Positions 15,566 through 24,025 of a stretch of 47,978 bases of DNA are shown piece by piece. The stretch comes from a virus. The notes beneath the pieces are model-generated. The model ran no database searches. It was not told the DNA's origin and saw only the letters and a list, made by a program, of their open reading frames with translations. The stretch lies in the IMG/VR virus record IMGVR_UViG_3300031576_000079, positions 1 through 47,978 of that record. One strand, given 5' to 3'. The position numbers and the translations under genes were made by a program. Numbering within the stretch: the first letter of the stretch is position 1; each line of letters starts with the position of its first letter.

Positions 15566-15879
15566 ACACCTTCAACGACAAGGAGTCGGCTCAAGCATTC
15601 GCCGAGGTCATGCAGGGCGTGGTCAACGGCATTCGCAACGGAACGCTTCGCGTTCAAGTCGGCAACATCGACTACACCTCACGCTTCGACGAGGTTGTGG
15701 ACGGCGGCGCGGGCCTGATCCAGCAGCCGAGGTTCGGCGGCACCAAGAATGTCGTCATCAACGCGCGTCTCACTTCGGGCGCGCCGTTCGATGCGGTCAC
15801 CATCAAGGTCAAGAAGACCGCGAAGCGCAAGAAGAAGCGCGCGACGAAGCGGCCTGTGAAGCGGAGGAAGAAGAAGTGA
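15562..15879 (+). CDS. Hypothetical protein with Lys/Arg-rich tail
   Basis: A 105-residue protein. Start GTG at 15562 overlaps the exonuclease stop (GTGA), and its stop overlaps the polymerase start the same way. The first 80 residues look like a small alpha/beta domain ('SAQAFAEVMQGVVNGIRNGTLRVQVGN'). The last 25 are almost all Lys and Arg, which suggests nucleic-acid binding. No family recognised. Being coupled between exonuclease and polymerase, it may be a replication accessory. Confidence 0.7.
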   Translation: MNTFNDKESAQAFAEVMQGVVNGIRNGTLRVQVGNIDYTSRFDEVVDGGAGLIQQPRFGGTKNVVINARLTSGAPFDAVTIKVKKTAKRKKKRATKRPVKRRKKK

Positions 15880-18629
15880 GCAAGGCCCAGCTGCGCGTCC
15901 GCACCGAGTATTCGTTTGGCGAGACCTTCGCCCCGGTCGCGCGCCTCGTCGCGCGGTTGAAGGCGATGGGCTGCCCCGCCGCCGCGATCGCCGACAACGA
16001 CTCGACTTGGGGCCATGTCGCCTGGCACAAGGCGTGCCGGGCGGCGGGCATCAAGCCGATCTTGGGTGTGTCGTTGATCGTCTCGAACGAAGCCGACGAG
16101 ATGCCCCGGATGACGCTACTCGCGCGGAACGCAGCTGGGCTCAAGGAGTTGTACCAGACCGCATCGAACGCCTACACGCAGAAGATCAGCACGAAGCGTG
16201 GGAGTTTCCCGCGCCTCTTCCGGGCGGACATCGTCGCCCTCAGCGACAACATCCTCGTGCTCGCGGGCGATGTCACTGACGAAGACTTCTTGCGCAAGGC
16301 TCGGGCCGTGCTCGACATGGCGCCGGGGTCGCGCGTTCTCAACGAGAAGAAGAGGGGCATTGCGGCGCGGCTCGGCGTGCCGCTCGTCTCCGTGAGCGAC
16401 AACTACTACACCGAAGCCTCGGACCGGCAGGTGTTCGAGTTGGTCGTGGACGGCGGGCTGAAGCCCTCGCCGCAGCATCTGCTCGACGAGGTTGACGATG
16501 CGGGCCTCGCCGATCGCTTCGAGGATTACGACCTCGCCGTTGCGCCGAGCATCACTGTGCCCGGCGATCTCCGCGCCATGTGTCTCGAAGGCATCGAGTT
16601 CAGGGCGCGCGAGAACGGTCTGAAGTGGTCTTCGATCTACCAGCAACGCATGGACTACGAACTCGACCTGATCATCAGCAAAGAGTTCGCGTCCTACTTC
16701 ATCGTCGTGGCCGACATGGTCCACTTCGCGAAGAAGCACATGCTGGTCGGACCGTCGCGCGGCTCCGCCGCCGGTTCGCTCGTCTGCTATCTCACACGCA
16801 TCACCGAGATTGACCCGATCGAGCATGATCTGTACTTCGAGCGCTTCATCGATGTGACGCGCAAGGATTTGCCCGACATTGATCTCGACTTCCCCGACAC
16901 GAAGCGCCACATGGTCTTCGAGTACATGGCCGAGAAGTACGGCAAATCGAATGTGGCCCACATCGGCACGATCTCAACCTTCAAGCCCAAGAGCGCACTG
17001 ATCCAAGTCTGCAAGCGCCTCGGCATCCCCGCAGCGGCGACCTTCGGCGTGAAGACGGCGATGATCGAGCGCTCGATCGCCGACTCGCGCGCCAACAACT
17101 GCCTACAGGACACGCTGGAGACCACCGAGCCAGGCAAGGAACTCGTCGCGATGTACCCGAGCGTCACGCTGGCGTGCGGCTTGGAGGGCCACGCCTCGCA
17201 CACCGGCGTCCACGCGGCGGGCCTTCTCGCCGCGCCGATTGATCTGCGCGACTTCTGCACGATCACCGACATGGGCATCGCTCAGATCGAGAAGGGCGCG
17301 GCGGAGAAGTTGGGCCTGCTGAAGATTGATGTGCTTGGGCTTCGTACGCTTGGCATCCTCGAAGACTCGGGCGTGCCGGCGGATTGGTACCGCATGACCT
17401 TCGATGATCCCGAGGTCTACCGTATCTTCAACGAGCAGCGCCTGTGCGCCATCTTCCAGTTCGAGGGCCAAGCACTCCGCGCACTGAGCCGCGAGATCGA
17501 GTTCAAGACGCTCGTGGAGATTGACGCGATCACCGCGCTCGCACGCCCCGGTCCCTTCGGCGGCGGCATCACGCAGGAGTATCTGGAGCGCGCGAACGGG
17601 AAGAAGTACGAGCCCATCCACCCGCTCGTCGAGCAGGCGATGGCCGAGACCTTCGGCCTTCCGCTCTACCAAGAACAGACGCTGGCGATCGTCCGCACGA
17701 TCGGACGGTTCAACTGGGATGACACGACCTTCGTGCGTAAGGCGATCGCGAAGCGCATGGGCAAGGAGTTTTTCGACACTCAGTGGGTGAAGTTCCGCGA
17801 CGGCGCAGCCTCGCAAGACATCAACGAAGAGCAGGCGCGCCGCACGTGGGAGATGATTAACTCGATGGGCGCTTGGCAAATGAACAAGGCTCACACCCGG
17901 TCCTATGCGGTCATCTCGTACTGGACCGCGTGGCTGAAGCGCTACCACCCGCTGGAGTTCGCCGCAGCGAACCTGCGCAACGCGAAAGACGAGGACAGCG
18001 CGATCGCGTTGCTGCGCGAGATGTCGAAGGAAGGGATTGACTACGTGCGCTTCGACCCGGACCTCAGCGAAGAGACTTGGAGCGTGAAGGACGGGCGGCT
18101 GATCGCCGGGTTCACGGCGCTCCACGGCTTCGGTCCGGTGAAGGCGAAGAAGTTTGTGGCAGCTCGTGCCGAAGGGAAGTTGACGCCCGCGATGCGCGAG
18201 CAGGCGCTGAAGGCCAAGAATGTCTTCGCAGACATCTTCCCGATCGAGACGAAGTACAAGGCGCTGTACGATGATCCGCGCGGCAATCACATCGTGGGCC
18301 CGGTCGCCCGCATCGGCGCGATCACCGGCCACGAAGACGCTGAGGTGGTCTTCATCGGGAAGTTGATCCACAAGGGTCTCCGCGACATCAACGAAGAGGT
18401 CTTGTTGAAGCGCCGGCACGGGAAGCGGATGCACGGACCGAGTGCGATGGTGGACATGCGGCTCGAAGACGATACGGGCGATGTCCTCGTCCGGGTCAAC
18501 CGCTTCGACTACGCCCAGATCGGGCGGGAGATCATCGAGCGCGTCCCGATCGGCTCGATGCTTCTGGTGCGGGCGAAGTTCGGGCGCGGCATCCGGTTCG
18601 GCTTCGTCTCGAAGTGGAAGCGCATATGA
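15876..18629 (+). CDS. DNA polymerase III alpha subunit (replicative polymerase, family C)
   Basis: A 917-residue protein from GTG at 15876. N-terminal PHP domain with degenerate metal site ('RTEYSFGETFAP' where bacterial enzymes have HxH). Palm domain: 'GPSRGSAAGSLVCY' and the catalytic carboxylates 'PDIDLDFPD' near residue 333. Other conserved blocks are 'HAAGLLAAP', 'LDVLGLRTL', 'ALARPGPF' and 'HTRSYAVISYWTAWLKRYHPLEF' (finger). It is shorter than the roughly 1160 residues of host enzymes because much of the C-terminal region is missing; a 'GKLIHKG...' OB-like end remains. It copies the phage genome, with the nearby exonuclease as likely proofreader. Confidence 0.95.
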   Translation: MSKAQLRVRTEYSFGETFAPVARLVARLKAMGCPAAAIADNDSTWGHVAWHKACRAAGIKPILGVSLIVSNEADEMPRMTLLARNAAGLKELYQTASNAYTQKISTKRGSFPRLFRADIVALSDNILVLAGDVTDEDFLRKARAVLDMAPGSRVLNEKKRGIAARLGVPLVSVSDNYYTEASDRQVFELVVDGGLKPSPQHLLDEVDDAGLADRFEDYDLAVAPSITVPGDLRAMCLEGIEFRARENGLKWSSIYQQRMDYELDLIISKEFASYFIVVADMVHFAKKHMLVGPSRGSAAGSLVCYLTRITEIDPIEHDLYFERFIDVTRKDLPDIDLDFPDTKRHMVFEYMAEKYGKSNVAHIGTISTFKPKSALIQVCKRLGIPAAATFGVKTAMIERSIADSRANNCLQDTLETTEPGKELVAMYPSVTLACGLEGHASHTGVHAAGLLAAPIDLRDFCTITDMGIAQIEKGAAEKLGLLKIDVLGLRTLGILEDSGVPADWYRMTFDDPEVYRIFNEQRLCAIFQFEGQALRALSREIEFKTLVEIDAITALARPGPFGGGITQEYLERANGKKYEPIHPLVEQAMAETFGLPLYQEQTLAIVRTIGRFNWDDTTFVRKAIAKRMGKEFFDTQWVKFRDGAASQDINEEQARRTWEMINSMGAWQMNKAHTRSYAVISYWTAWLKRYHPLEFAAANLRNAKDEDSAIALLREMSKEGIDYVRFDPDLSEETWSVKDGRLIAGFTALHGFGPVKAKKFVAARAEGKLTPAMREQALKAKNVFADIFPIETKYKALYDDPRGNHIVGPVARIGAITGHEDAEVVFIGKLIHKGLRDINEEVLLKRRHGKRMHGPSAMVDMRLEDDTGDVLVRVNRFDYAQIGREIIERVPIGSMLLVRAKFGRGIRFGFVSKWKRI

Positions 18630-19078
18630 GGAAGACCGAACGCGCCAGCAACGCGACGCTGCGGAAGCATCTGACCGGCAACCCCTTCATCCGGTTCCGG
18701 CTCCACCGCATCGAGAACATCGCGGGCGAAGGCACGCCCGATCTGAACTACTGCACGAGCGGGCGCGAGGGCTGGATCGAGACCAAATCGCCGGTCGAGC
18801 CGAAGCGCCCCGACACGCCGCTCTTCGGCTCGAATCACAAGATGTCGCAGGAGCAGATGAACTGGCACCTGGAACAGTGGCAGAACGGCGGGCGCTCCTT
18901 CATCTACATCGACAGCGACAAGCGCCGTCTGCTGATTCCCGGTTGGCTCGGCGATCGGATCAACACGGCGACGATCGCTGAACTCGAAGCGATGGCATTG
19001 TGGAAGGCGATGAAGCCCACGAAGGAAGATCAATGGAACGCGCTGCGACTGCGCCTCTCAGGAGTCGGCCATGACTGA
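18626..19078 (+). CDS. VRR-NUC-type nuclease
   Basis: A 150-residue protein with an ATGA overlap to the polymerase. It shows the PD-(D/E)xK core of the VRR-NUC group: 'GEGTPDLNYC' (about 32-41), 'GWIETKSP' (about 47-54) and 'QMNWHLEQWQNGGRSFIYI'. Stand-alone proteins of this group often sit next to SNF2-like helicases in phages and act as structure-specific or Holliday-junction-type nucleases. Its stop overlaps the helicase start by eight bases, which fits a joint nuclease-helicase function. Confidence 0.85.
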   Translation: MRKTERASNATLRKHLTGNPFIRFRLHRIENIAGEGTPDLNYCTSGREGWIETKSPVEPKRPDTPLFGSNHKMSQEQMNWHLEQWQNGGRSFIYIDSDKRRLLIPGWLGDRINTATIAELEAMALWKAMKPTKEDQWNALRLRLSGVGHD

Positions 19079-20615
19079 ACGGTTCAAGACGAAGCCTCGC
19101 GATCACCAACTCGAAGGCATCCGGCTCGTTGATGGCCGCACGGCCTTCGCCTACCTCGCTGAGATGGGCACGGGCAAGTCGTGGATGCTGATCAACGATG
19201 TCGCCTCGCTGTGGGGCGAAGGTCGCGTCAACGGGCTGCTGATCTTCGCCGTCAATGGCGGCCAGTGGACTTGGACCCTCAACGAGTTGCCTGCCCACAT
19301 GCCGGACTGGGTGCGTTGGCGCTCCGCCGCTTGGAGCGCGCACCAGACGAAGAAGACCGCGCACGCCCTCAACAGCATCCTCACCGGCGACGATTCGACC
19401 GAACTGCGTGTGCTCGTCATGAATCACGAAGCACTTCAGACGAAGCGCGGGTTGGAGTTCGCGCAGCGCTTCGCGACGAGCGTGATCAAGTTGATGATCG
19501 CCGTGGACGAGTCGAGCGGGTTCAAGAACCCGCAAGCGGTCCGCACCAAAGCGCTCTTCAGCCTCAAGCCCTTTTCAACCTACCGCCGCATCCTCGACGG
19601 CTTCGCAATCAACAACGGGCCGTTCGATGCGTTCGCGCAGTTCTCCTTCTTGGACGAGACGATCTTGCGGACCACATCCTACTTCGCGTTCAAGGCGGAG
19701 TACGCGGAGATGTTGAGTCCCACCAACGCCCTCGTGCAATCCGTCAAGCGTCGCTCCGGCAGTCGCGGCACGCCGCAGATCGTTGCGCGCGCACCGGACG
19801 GAAAGCCGCGCTACAAGAACCTCGACAAACTCAACGCGCTGATCGCGCCGCACTCCTTCCGCGTGTTGAAGGCTGATTGCCTCGACCTGCCCGAGAAGGT
19901 CTACACACAAACCTACTTCGAGTTGGAGCCGCAGCAGCGCAAGGTCTACGATCTCATGGAAGACCAAGCGCGCATGATCATCGAGAATGGCGAAGAGACC
20001 CCTGTGGCGCGTCTCGCTGCGCTCATGAAGTTGTCCCAGATCAACAGCGGGTTCATCATCAGCCCGATCACGCGCGAGCCAATGCCGATCGAAGGCGAGA
20101 ACCCGAAGTTGTCGCTGCTCGAATCGCGGCTGGAGACGCTCATCGAAGGCGGACAGCGGATCATCGTGTGGGCGCGCTTCCGCGAAGAGTTGAAGCAGAT
20201 CGCCGCGCTCGCCGCGCGTCGCGGCTGGAGCATCGTCCAGTACCACGGCGACACGCCGAGGGACGAGCGCATCGAAGGCATCACGAAGTTCCAAGCGGGC
20301 GAGGCCAACATCTTCCTCGCCCAGCAGCAAGTCGGCGCGACCACGATCACGCTGACCGCCGCGACCCACGTGATCTATTACAGCAACACCTTCTCCGCGC
20401 GCGATCGCTGGCAGAGCGAAGACCGCGCGCACCGCATCGGTCAGCGCAATGTCGTCACCTACGAAGACCTCATTGCGTTGAAGACGATTGACGCGAAGAT
20501 CGTGAGCGTGTTGCGGTCGAAGCGCGACTGCGCGGAACTCGTGATGGGCGATCGGAAAGACCTGTTTTCCGGCGCAATACCTGCTTCCCTTGAGGCCCCG
20601 ACTCAAGGAGAATAG
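19071..20615 (+). CDS. SNF2-like (SF2) DNA helicase
   Basis: A 514-residue protein. Motif I 'AEMGTGKSW' (about 30-38), motif II 'AVDESSGFKN' (DES in place of DEAH), a motif III region 'LDGFAINNGPFDAF' that departs from the usual LTGTP, motif V 'GATTITLTAATHVIYY' and motif VI 'QSEDRAHRIGQ'. Such phage enzymes are thought to remodel replication forks or recombination intermediates. Start overlaps the VRR-NUC gene. It ends with TAG at 20613-20615, and its last codons contain a 7-bp hairpin next to the gene-free structured region. Confidence 0.9.
   Translation: MTERFKTKPRDHQLEGIRLVDGRTAFAYLAEMGTGKSWMLINDVASLWGEGRVNGLLIFAVNGGQWTWTLNELPAHMPDWVRWRSAAWSAHQTKKTAHALNSILTGDDSTELRVLVMNHEALQTKRGLEFAQRFATSVIKLMIAVDESSGFKNPQAVRTKALFSLKPFSTYRRILDGFAINNGPFDAFAQFSFLDETILRTTSYFAFKAEYAEMLSPTNALVQSVKRRSGSRGTPQIVARAPDGKPRYKNLDKLNALIAPHSFRVLKADCLDLPEKVYTQTYFELEPQQRKVYDLMEDQARMIIENGEETPVARLAALMKLSQINSGFIISPITREPMPIEGENPKLSLLESRLETLIEGGQRIIVWARFREELKQIAALAARRGWSIVQYHGDTPRDERIEGITKFQAGEANIFLAQQQVGATTITLTAATHVIYYSNTFSARDRWQSEDRAHRIGQRNVVTYEDLIALKTIDAKIVSVLRSKRDCAELVMGDRKDLFSGAIPASLEAPTQGE
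20588..20608 (+). other. Hairpin at the 3' end of the helicase gene
   Basis: CCTTGAG (20588-20594) pairs perfectly with CTCAAGG (20602-20608) around a 7-base loop. No T-run follows, so it is not a normal intrinsic terminator. It may be the 5' boundary or processing element of the structured region that follows. Confidence 0.5.
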
Positions 20616-21255
20616 AGGTCGAGAACTGGACCACAAAAGACCCACTGGCAGGATGCCGCTCAAGGATGTCGTCGAAGGACCGCATTAGGGGCCACCGGAC
20701 TGATCGGGACTTTCTCGCCGCGAGGCGACGCAAAAACCGATCGGAGTTTGCCGGGGCCGCAGGGAAGTAGAACGAGGAAGAGCGCGCGAGGCGCGAGCCG
20801 AGTGTCGCGCTCTTCCGATCGGTGAGTAACGGGAAACCCGAACGCACCGCGCAGAGACCGCCACGCGAGCGAAAGCAGGCAAACGGTCAGGGACGCGGAG
20901 AAAGGGCCGAAGCCACCGGAGAGTTCTCAGCCACGAAGTTCCCGCCGAGTTCGGCGAGGCGAAGCGCACGACAACGCGCCCGCCCGCGACGATCGGCGAG
21001 AAAGAGGAAGCGCGCGACGAGCGCGCGAACAGCACTCCATCTCGCAAGCGTTCGAGTTCACGAGAAAGAGAGTCGTTGGTGACCGGCGACCGTCGCGAGA
21101 CGGGCGAGGCGATCCAAGGGCCGCAGAGAAGAAGACGCGACGAGGTTGAGGCGCTGGGGGAAGGAGAACCCCACTGGAGGCGAAACGCACGAGCGTCGGA
21201 AACGATCTCGTGCGTCTGCGGGCGAGCGCGCCCCGCACTGATGAGCCAGCGCAAG
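20616..21255 (+). ncRNA. Candidate large structured non-coding RNA
   Basis: About 640 bases with no credible gene. Perfect helices seen: 20715-20719/20724-20728 (GCGA loop); 20736-20743/20816-20823 enclosing 20777-20786/20806-20815 (10 bp); 20943-20947/20952-20956; 21010-21015/21021-21026; 21040-21044/21061-21065; 21090-21094/21099-21103 (GCGA loop); 21185-21193/21207-21215 (9 bp). Two GNRA-capped stems and purine-rich linkers (GAAAG, GGAAA, AGAAAGAG) are typical of large ornate RNAs such as the phage-borne GOLLD and ROOL classes, though I cannot assign a class. It lies between the helicase gene and the next operon segment on the same strand. Confidence 0.6.
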
Positions 21256-21272
21256 CACAAGAGGAATCCAAA

Positions 21273-21551
21273 ATGAAACTCACGACCGCTGACCGATTGA
21301 AGGTTGAGAAGATGGCCCTGCGAGCCATTCGCAAAGAGATCGGCAAACAGTACGGCTTGACTTCGGTCAAGATCACGATCAAGGCGACGAAGGATTATCA
21401 CTACACCGACTTCGTGGCGAAGGTTCGCTGCACGGCACTCTACAACAACGGTTGCTCGATGGGCCGCTTCGCATTCGAGGTCAGCATGAACCGCGAAGAC
21501 GGCTTCAAGCGCATCTACATCGGCTTCGTCGAGCGCAAGGTGCTGTCATGA
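21273..21551 (+). CDS. Hypothetical protein, 92 aa
   Basis: First gene after the gene-free stretch, ATG at 21273 with AGAGGAA upstream. Basic protein: 'TTADRLKVEKMALRAIRKEIGKQYGLTSVKITIKATKDYHYTDFVAKVRC'. It looks like a small alpha/beta domain. No family recognised. Coupled by ATGA to the next gene. Confidence 0.75.
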   Translation: MKLTTADRLKVEKMALRAIRKEIGKQYGLTSVKITIKATKDYHYTDFVAKVRCTALYNNGCSMGRFAFEVSMNREDGFKRIYIGFVERKVLS

Positions 21552-22081
21552 GGTTCGCCGATCGCATCTACACCGAGGTCAACGCGGAGTGGCCGAAGGA
21601 GTTGCCCGCGCTTCGACCGGAAGAGGCCGTGCGAGCGGCACGCCGTTTGTGGCGCTTCGCGACGGGCAAGACCTTCCGAGGCGAGATCAAGAAGACGAGC
21701 GGCAACCGCTACACGTGGATCATTCGAGGCATCATGGTCGTCAACGCTTCGCGCGGTTGGCGCGATCTCGTCCACGATCTTTCCCACTGCGCGCACAATC
21801 GCATCAGCGACGAGCGGCCGCACTCGGAAGAGCACGCCCAGCTGGAGTTGAAGATGGTCCGCTGGGTCGTGATGAACGGTTGGCTGGACGGTCGGCTCCA
21901 ACCGCCCGCGAAGCCGAAGCCCACGGCGATCGAGAAGGCGAAGGCGCGACTGGTCGCGCTCGATCTCCGAACGAAGCGCTGGGAGACGAAGGCGAAGAGG
22001 GCCGCGACCGCGTTGCGGAAGTTGAAGTGCCAGCGTCGCGCGCTGGAGCGTCGAATCCAATCACAAGGAGAAGCCAAATGA
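21548..22081 (+). CDS. Putative zincin-like phage protein
   Basis: A 177-residue protein with 'GWRDLVHDLSHCAHNRI' at about residues 65-81 followed by 'HSEEHAQLELKMV'. The spacing HDxSHxxH plus a downstream His/Glu-containing helix resembles metallopeptidase-like phage proteins that carry HExxH variants (Asp replacing Glu here). The C-terminal third is Lys/Arg-rich and helical ('KAKARLVALDLRTKRWETKAKRAATALRKLK'). ATGA overlaps on both sides. Catalytic activity is doubtful because of the replaced Glu. Confidence 0.65.
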   Translation: MRFADRIYTEVNAEWPKELPALRPEEAVRAARRLWRFATGKTFRGEIKKTSGNRYTWIIRGIMVVNASRGWRDLVHDLSHCAHNRISDERPHSEEHAQLELKMVRWVVMNGWLDGRLQPPAKPKPTAIEKAKARLVALDLRTKRWETKAKRAATALRKLKCQRRALERRIQSQGEAK

Positions 22082-22740
22082 AGAACATCATCAAGCTGAT
22101 CGAAGAGTTGAACGACGAAGACCTCGCCGTGCGGCTCGTGCTCGACATCGACATGAACTGCCCGGACCCGGCGCTGTCGAAGTCAGGCCGACTCGCGCGG
22201 GCCTCTGTCGAGTATGTTCGGCACAACGACAATCACTGCCCGCTCTTCGATCGTCGCGGTGACCAGCAGCTGATGGCGTTCGCGGAGACGGCGGAGGAAG
22301 CGATCGCGAAGTTGGATGCCATCTGTGCGATCCAGCCCGAGAAGAAGGAGACCCCGGACCACTCGAATGGCGGACCGTTCAGCGGCGACACTGACGAAGA
22401 GAAGGGGTGCACCTGCTCGAAGGTCGCTGGGCCGCACGAAGGGTGTGGCGAGTTCGCTGACGATCGGGATTTGCCGAACTTCGCGTGCCCGGTGCACGGC
22501 ATCGAGAAGATCGCCGTGGACGCTTTCGCGCAGACCTGGGAAGCGGTCGCCAACGACATCGGCGAGGCATTGACGATCGGCGAGCGTCGCGAGCCGAACT
22601 TGACAGATCGGGTCGAGGCGGTGCTGGACCATGTCGAGCGCTACGGCGATCTCGATGAGGCCGAGACGATCGCGTATCGCGCGCTGAGTCCCGAGAAGAA
22701 GACCGAACTGGCCCGCGCTGCGATGCGCAAGTACGGCTGA
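22078..22740 (+). CDS. Hypothetical protein, 220 aa, with Cys-rich centre
   Basis: Starts MKNIIKLIEELNDEDLAVRL with ATGA overlap. The centre contains 'CTCSKVAGPHEGCGEF' and 'FACPVHGI' (about residues 117-142), enough Cys/His for one zinc. The C-terminal part is acidic and helical ('ETIAYRALSPEKKTELARAAMRKYG'). No family recognised. Confidence 0.75.
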   Translation: MKNIIKLIEELNDEDLAVRLVLDIDMNCPDPALSKSGRLARASVEYVRHNDNHCPLFDRRGDQQLMAFAETAEEAIAKLDAICAIQPEKKETPDHSNGGPFSGDTDEEKGCTCSKVAGPHEGCGEFADDRDLPNFACPVHGIEKIAVDAFAQTWEAVANDIGEALTIGERREPNLTDRVEAVLDHVERYGDLDEAETIAYRALSPEKKTELARAAMRKYG

Positions 22741-22751
22741 AGGAGAACATC

Positions 22752-23057
22752 ATGAGCCGTCCGAACTTCGATGCGAGCAGGGTCGAGATGGAACTGATCC
22801 TCAAGATCGCGGAGCGCGCGGAGCGCGAGTTGGAGGTCAACTGGCAGCGGTCCACGGCCATCATGGACCTCTGCGCGGCCAACAACTCGTGCCCGCTCGA
22901 TCTCGTCGCGATGCTGGCGGGCGATCGGGCTGACTTCAGCCACGACATCCACGGCATCCGTCGCCACATCAACCGGCAGACCGGCGTTCTGGAGGATTGC
23001 TTCTTGCCGCGCTTTGCCTTCGCCAACGCTGACGCGGCTCGCGCCGCTTCTTTCTGA
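22752..23057 (+). CDS. DUF6874-like phage protein
   Basis: A 101-residue protein with 'IAERAERELEVNW', 'AIMDLCAANNSCPLDLVAMLAGDRADFSHDIHGIRRHINRQTG' and 'FLPRF'. This order ('MDL.AA...CPLDL..LL....DF.HD..GI.RH..R.TG.L...F.PR') is the hallmark of a small phage family (DUF6874) common in early regions of GC-rich phages. Function unknown. Ribosome site AAGGAG precedes the ATG. Confidence 0.75.
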   Translation: MSRPNFDASRVEMELILKIAERAERELEVNWQRSTAIMDLCAANNSCPLDLVAMLAGDRADFSHDIHGIRRHINRQTGVLEDCFLPRFAFANADAARAASF

Positions 23058-23081
23058 AACAAACACAAGAGGAAAGCACAA

Positions 23082-23786
23082 ATGAAAGTCACCGCCCGAA
23101 TCGTCAACACCAAGACCACCAGCCAGAAGATTCTCGACCTGATCGCCGAGTCCATCGAGATGGACCTGCGCCAGTACGGCCAGGACAGCGAGCCGGTCGC
23201 GCTCTTCGAGTTCAACCGCCGCATCAAGGAGTCCGGCGTGATCTCGACGATGGAGTGGGCTTCCGCCGATCTCGTCACCTGCGCCGTGCGCGCCCGGATG
23301 ACGCAGCGGATGCTCCGCGCCTTCTGCTCGATGCTCTGCGACAAGAAGCCCGTGCTGGATGCCGCGCGTCACATCCACTCCTTTTTCATGGAAGAGTTCA
23401 TGCGTGCCGCTTCGGAGGGCACGAGCACGAGCGATGGCCACAACCTCGTCCGCAACATCACGACGAAGGTGCTGGCCGAGATGGCGCGCGGCTGGACCGG
23501 CGGAGCGATGGTGAAGTTGGTCGAGCGCATGGAGCGTCTCTTCGAGGAAGCCGATGGCACCCCGGCGGGCATCAACGACTTCGCGCTGCGTGAGGAAGAG
23601 ATCGTGGCGCTCGATCTGCGCGGTCTCGCTGCTGAGCGTCCGATGACCGAAGCCGAGTTGGTCGAGGCGAAGAATCGCGGCTCTGAGAGCACGACCGTGT
23701 CGGAGTTCGGCTGGCGCTTCGAGCAGGCGAGCGACAAGTGCCTCGCTGCGGCGAAGAAGCGCGCCGCTGAGAAGGCGAAGCGCTGA
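23082..23786 (+). CDS. Hypothetical protein, 234 aa
   Basis: Starts MKVTARIVNTKTTSQKILDLI after AGAGGAAAG. Mostly helical; the C-terminus is Ala/Lys/Arg-rich ('CLAAAKKRAAEKAKR') and may bind nucleic acid. The central 'LVRNITTKVLAEMARGWTGGAMVKLVERMERLF' could be a helical bundle. No family recognised. Confidence 0.75.
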   Translation: MKVTARIVNTKTTSQKILDLIAESIEMDLRQYGQDSEPVALFEFNRRIKESGVISTMEWASADLVTCAVRARMTQRMLRAFCSMLCDKKPVLDAARHIHSFFMEEFMRAASEGTSTSDGHNLVRNITTKVLAEMARGWTGGAMVKLVERMERLFEEADGTPAGINDFALREEEIVALDLRGLAAERPMTEAELVEAKNRGSESTTVSEFGWRFEQASDKCLAAAKKRAAEKAKR

Positions 23787-24025
23787 TGGCTCGCGAACTC
23801 TTGATGGAGAAGAAGTTGCGCGCGTGGGCGGAAGAGAAGGGTGTGAAGGTGGTGAGCGTTCGGCGCCACCACCATCTCGTCGCCGTCATCGAGCGCAGCG
23901 GGCATCGTCGAACCGTCACCATGAGTGTGACCCCAAGCGATCACCGGGCGGAACTGAACGCGCGTTCAGTTTTCAACCGCGTGGTCAAACAGATCGAAGA
24001 AAAGGAGAAGCACAATGGATCTTGA
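23786..24025 (+). CDS. Hypothetical protein, 79 aa
   Basis: TGATG overlap with the upstream gene. Shows a small fold with 'VKVVSVRRHHHLVAVIERSGHRRTVTMSVTPSDHRAELNARSVFNRVV'; the segment 'TPSDHRA..N...V.R' recurs in short phage proteins. A His-rich stretch RRHHH is at about residues 26-30. Function unknown. Confidence 0.7.
   Translation: MARELLMEKKLRAWAEEKGVKVVSVRRHHHLVAVIERSGHRRTVTMSVTPSDHRAELNARSVFNRVVKQIEEKEKHNGS

Noticed and set aside
17103-18434. 443-codon minus-strand frame inside the polymerase gene
   Set aside because: Antisense shadow of DNA polymerase III alpha, whose catalytic motifs are intact.
20822-21082. 86-codon frame inside the gene-free region (start GTG)
   Set aside because: Almost half Arg/Ala/Ser with no ribosome site. 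It is a by-product of purine-rich structured sequence; helices run through it.
20685-21401. 238-codon minus-strand frame across the gene-free region
   Set aside because: Low complexity (Ser/Arg/Leu), opposite to the operon, and it overlaps the real gene at 21273. No start signal.
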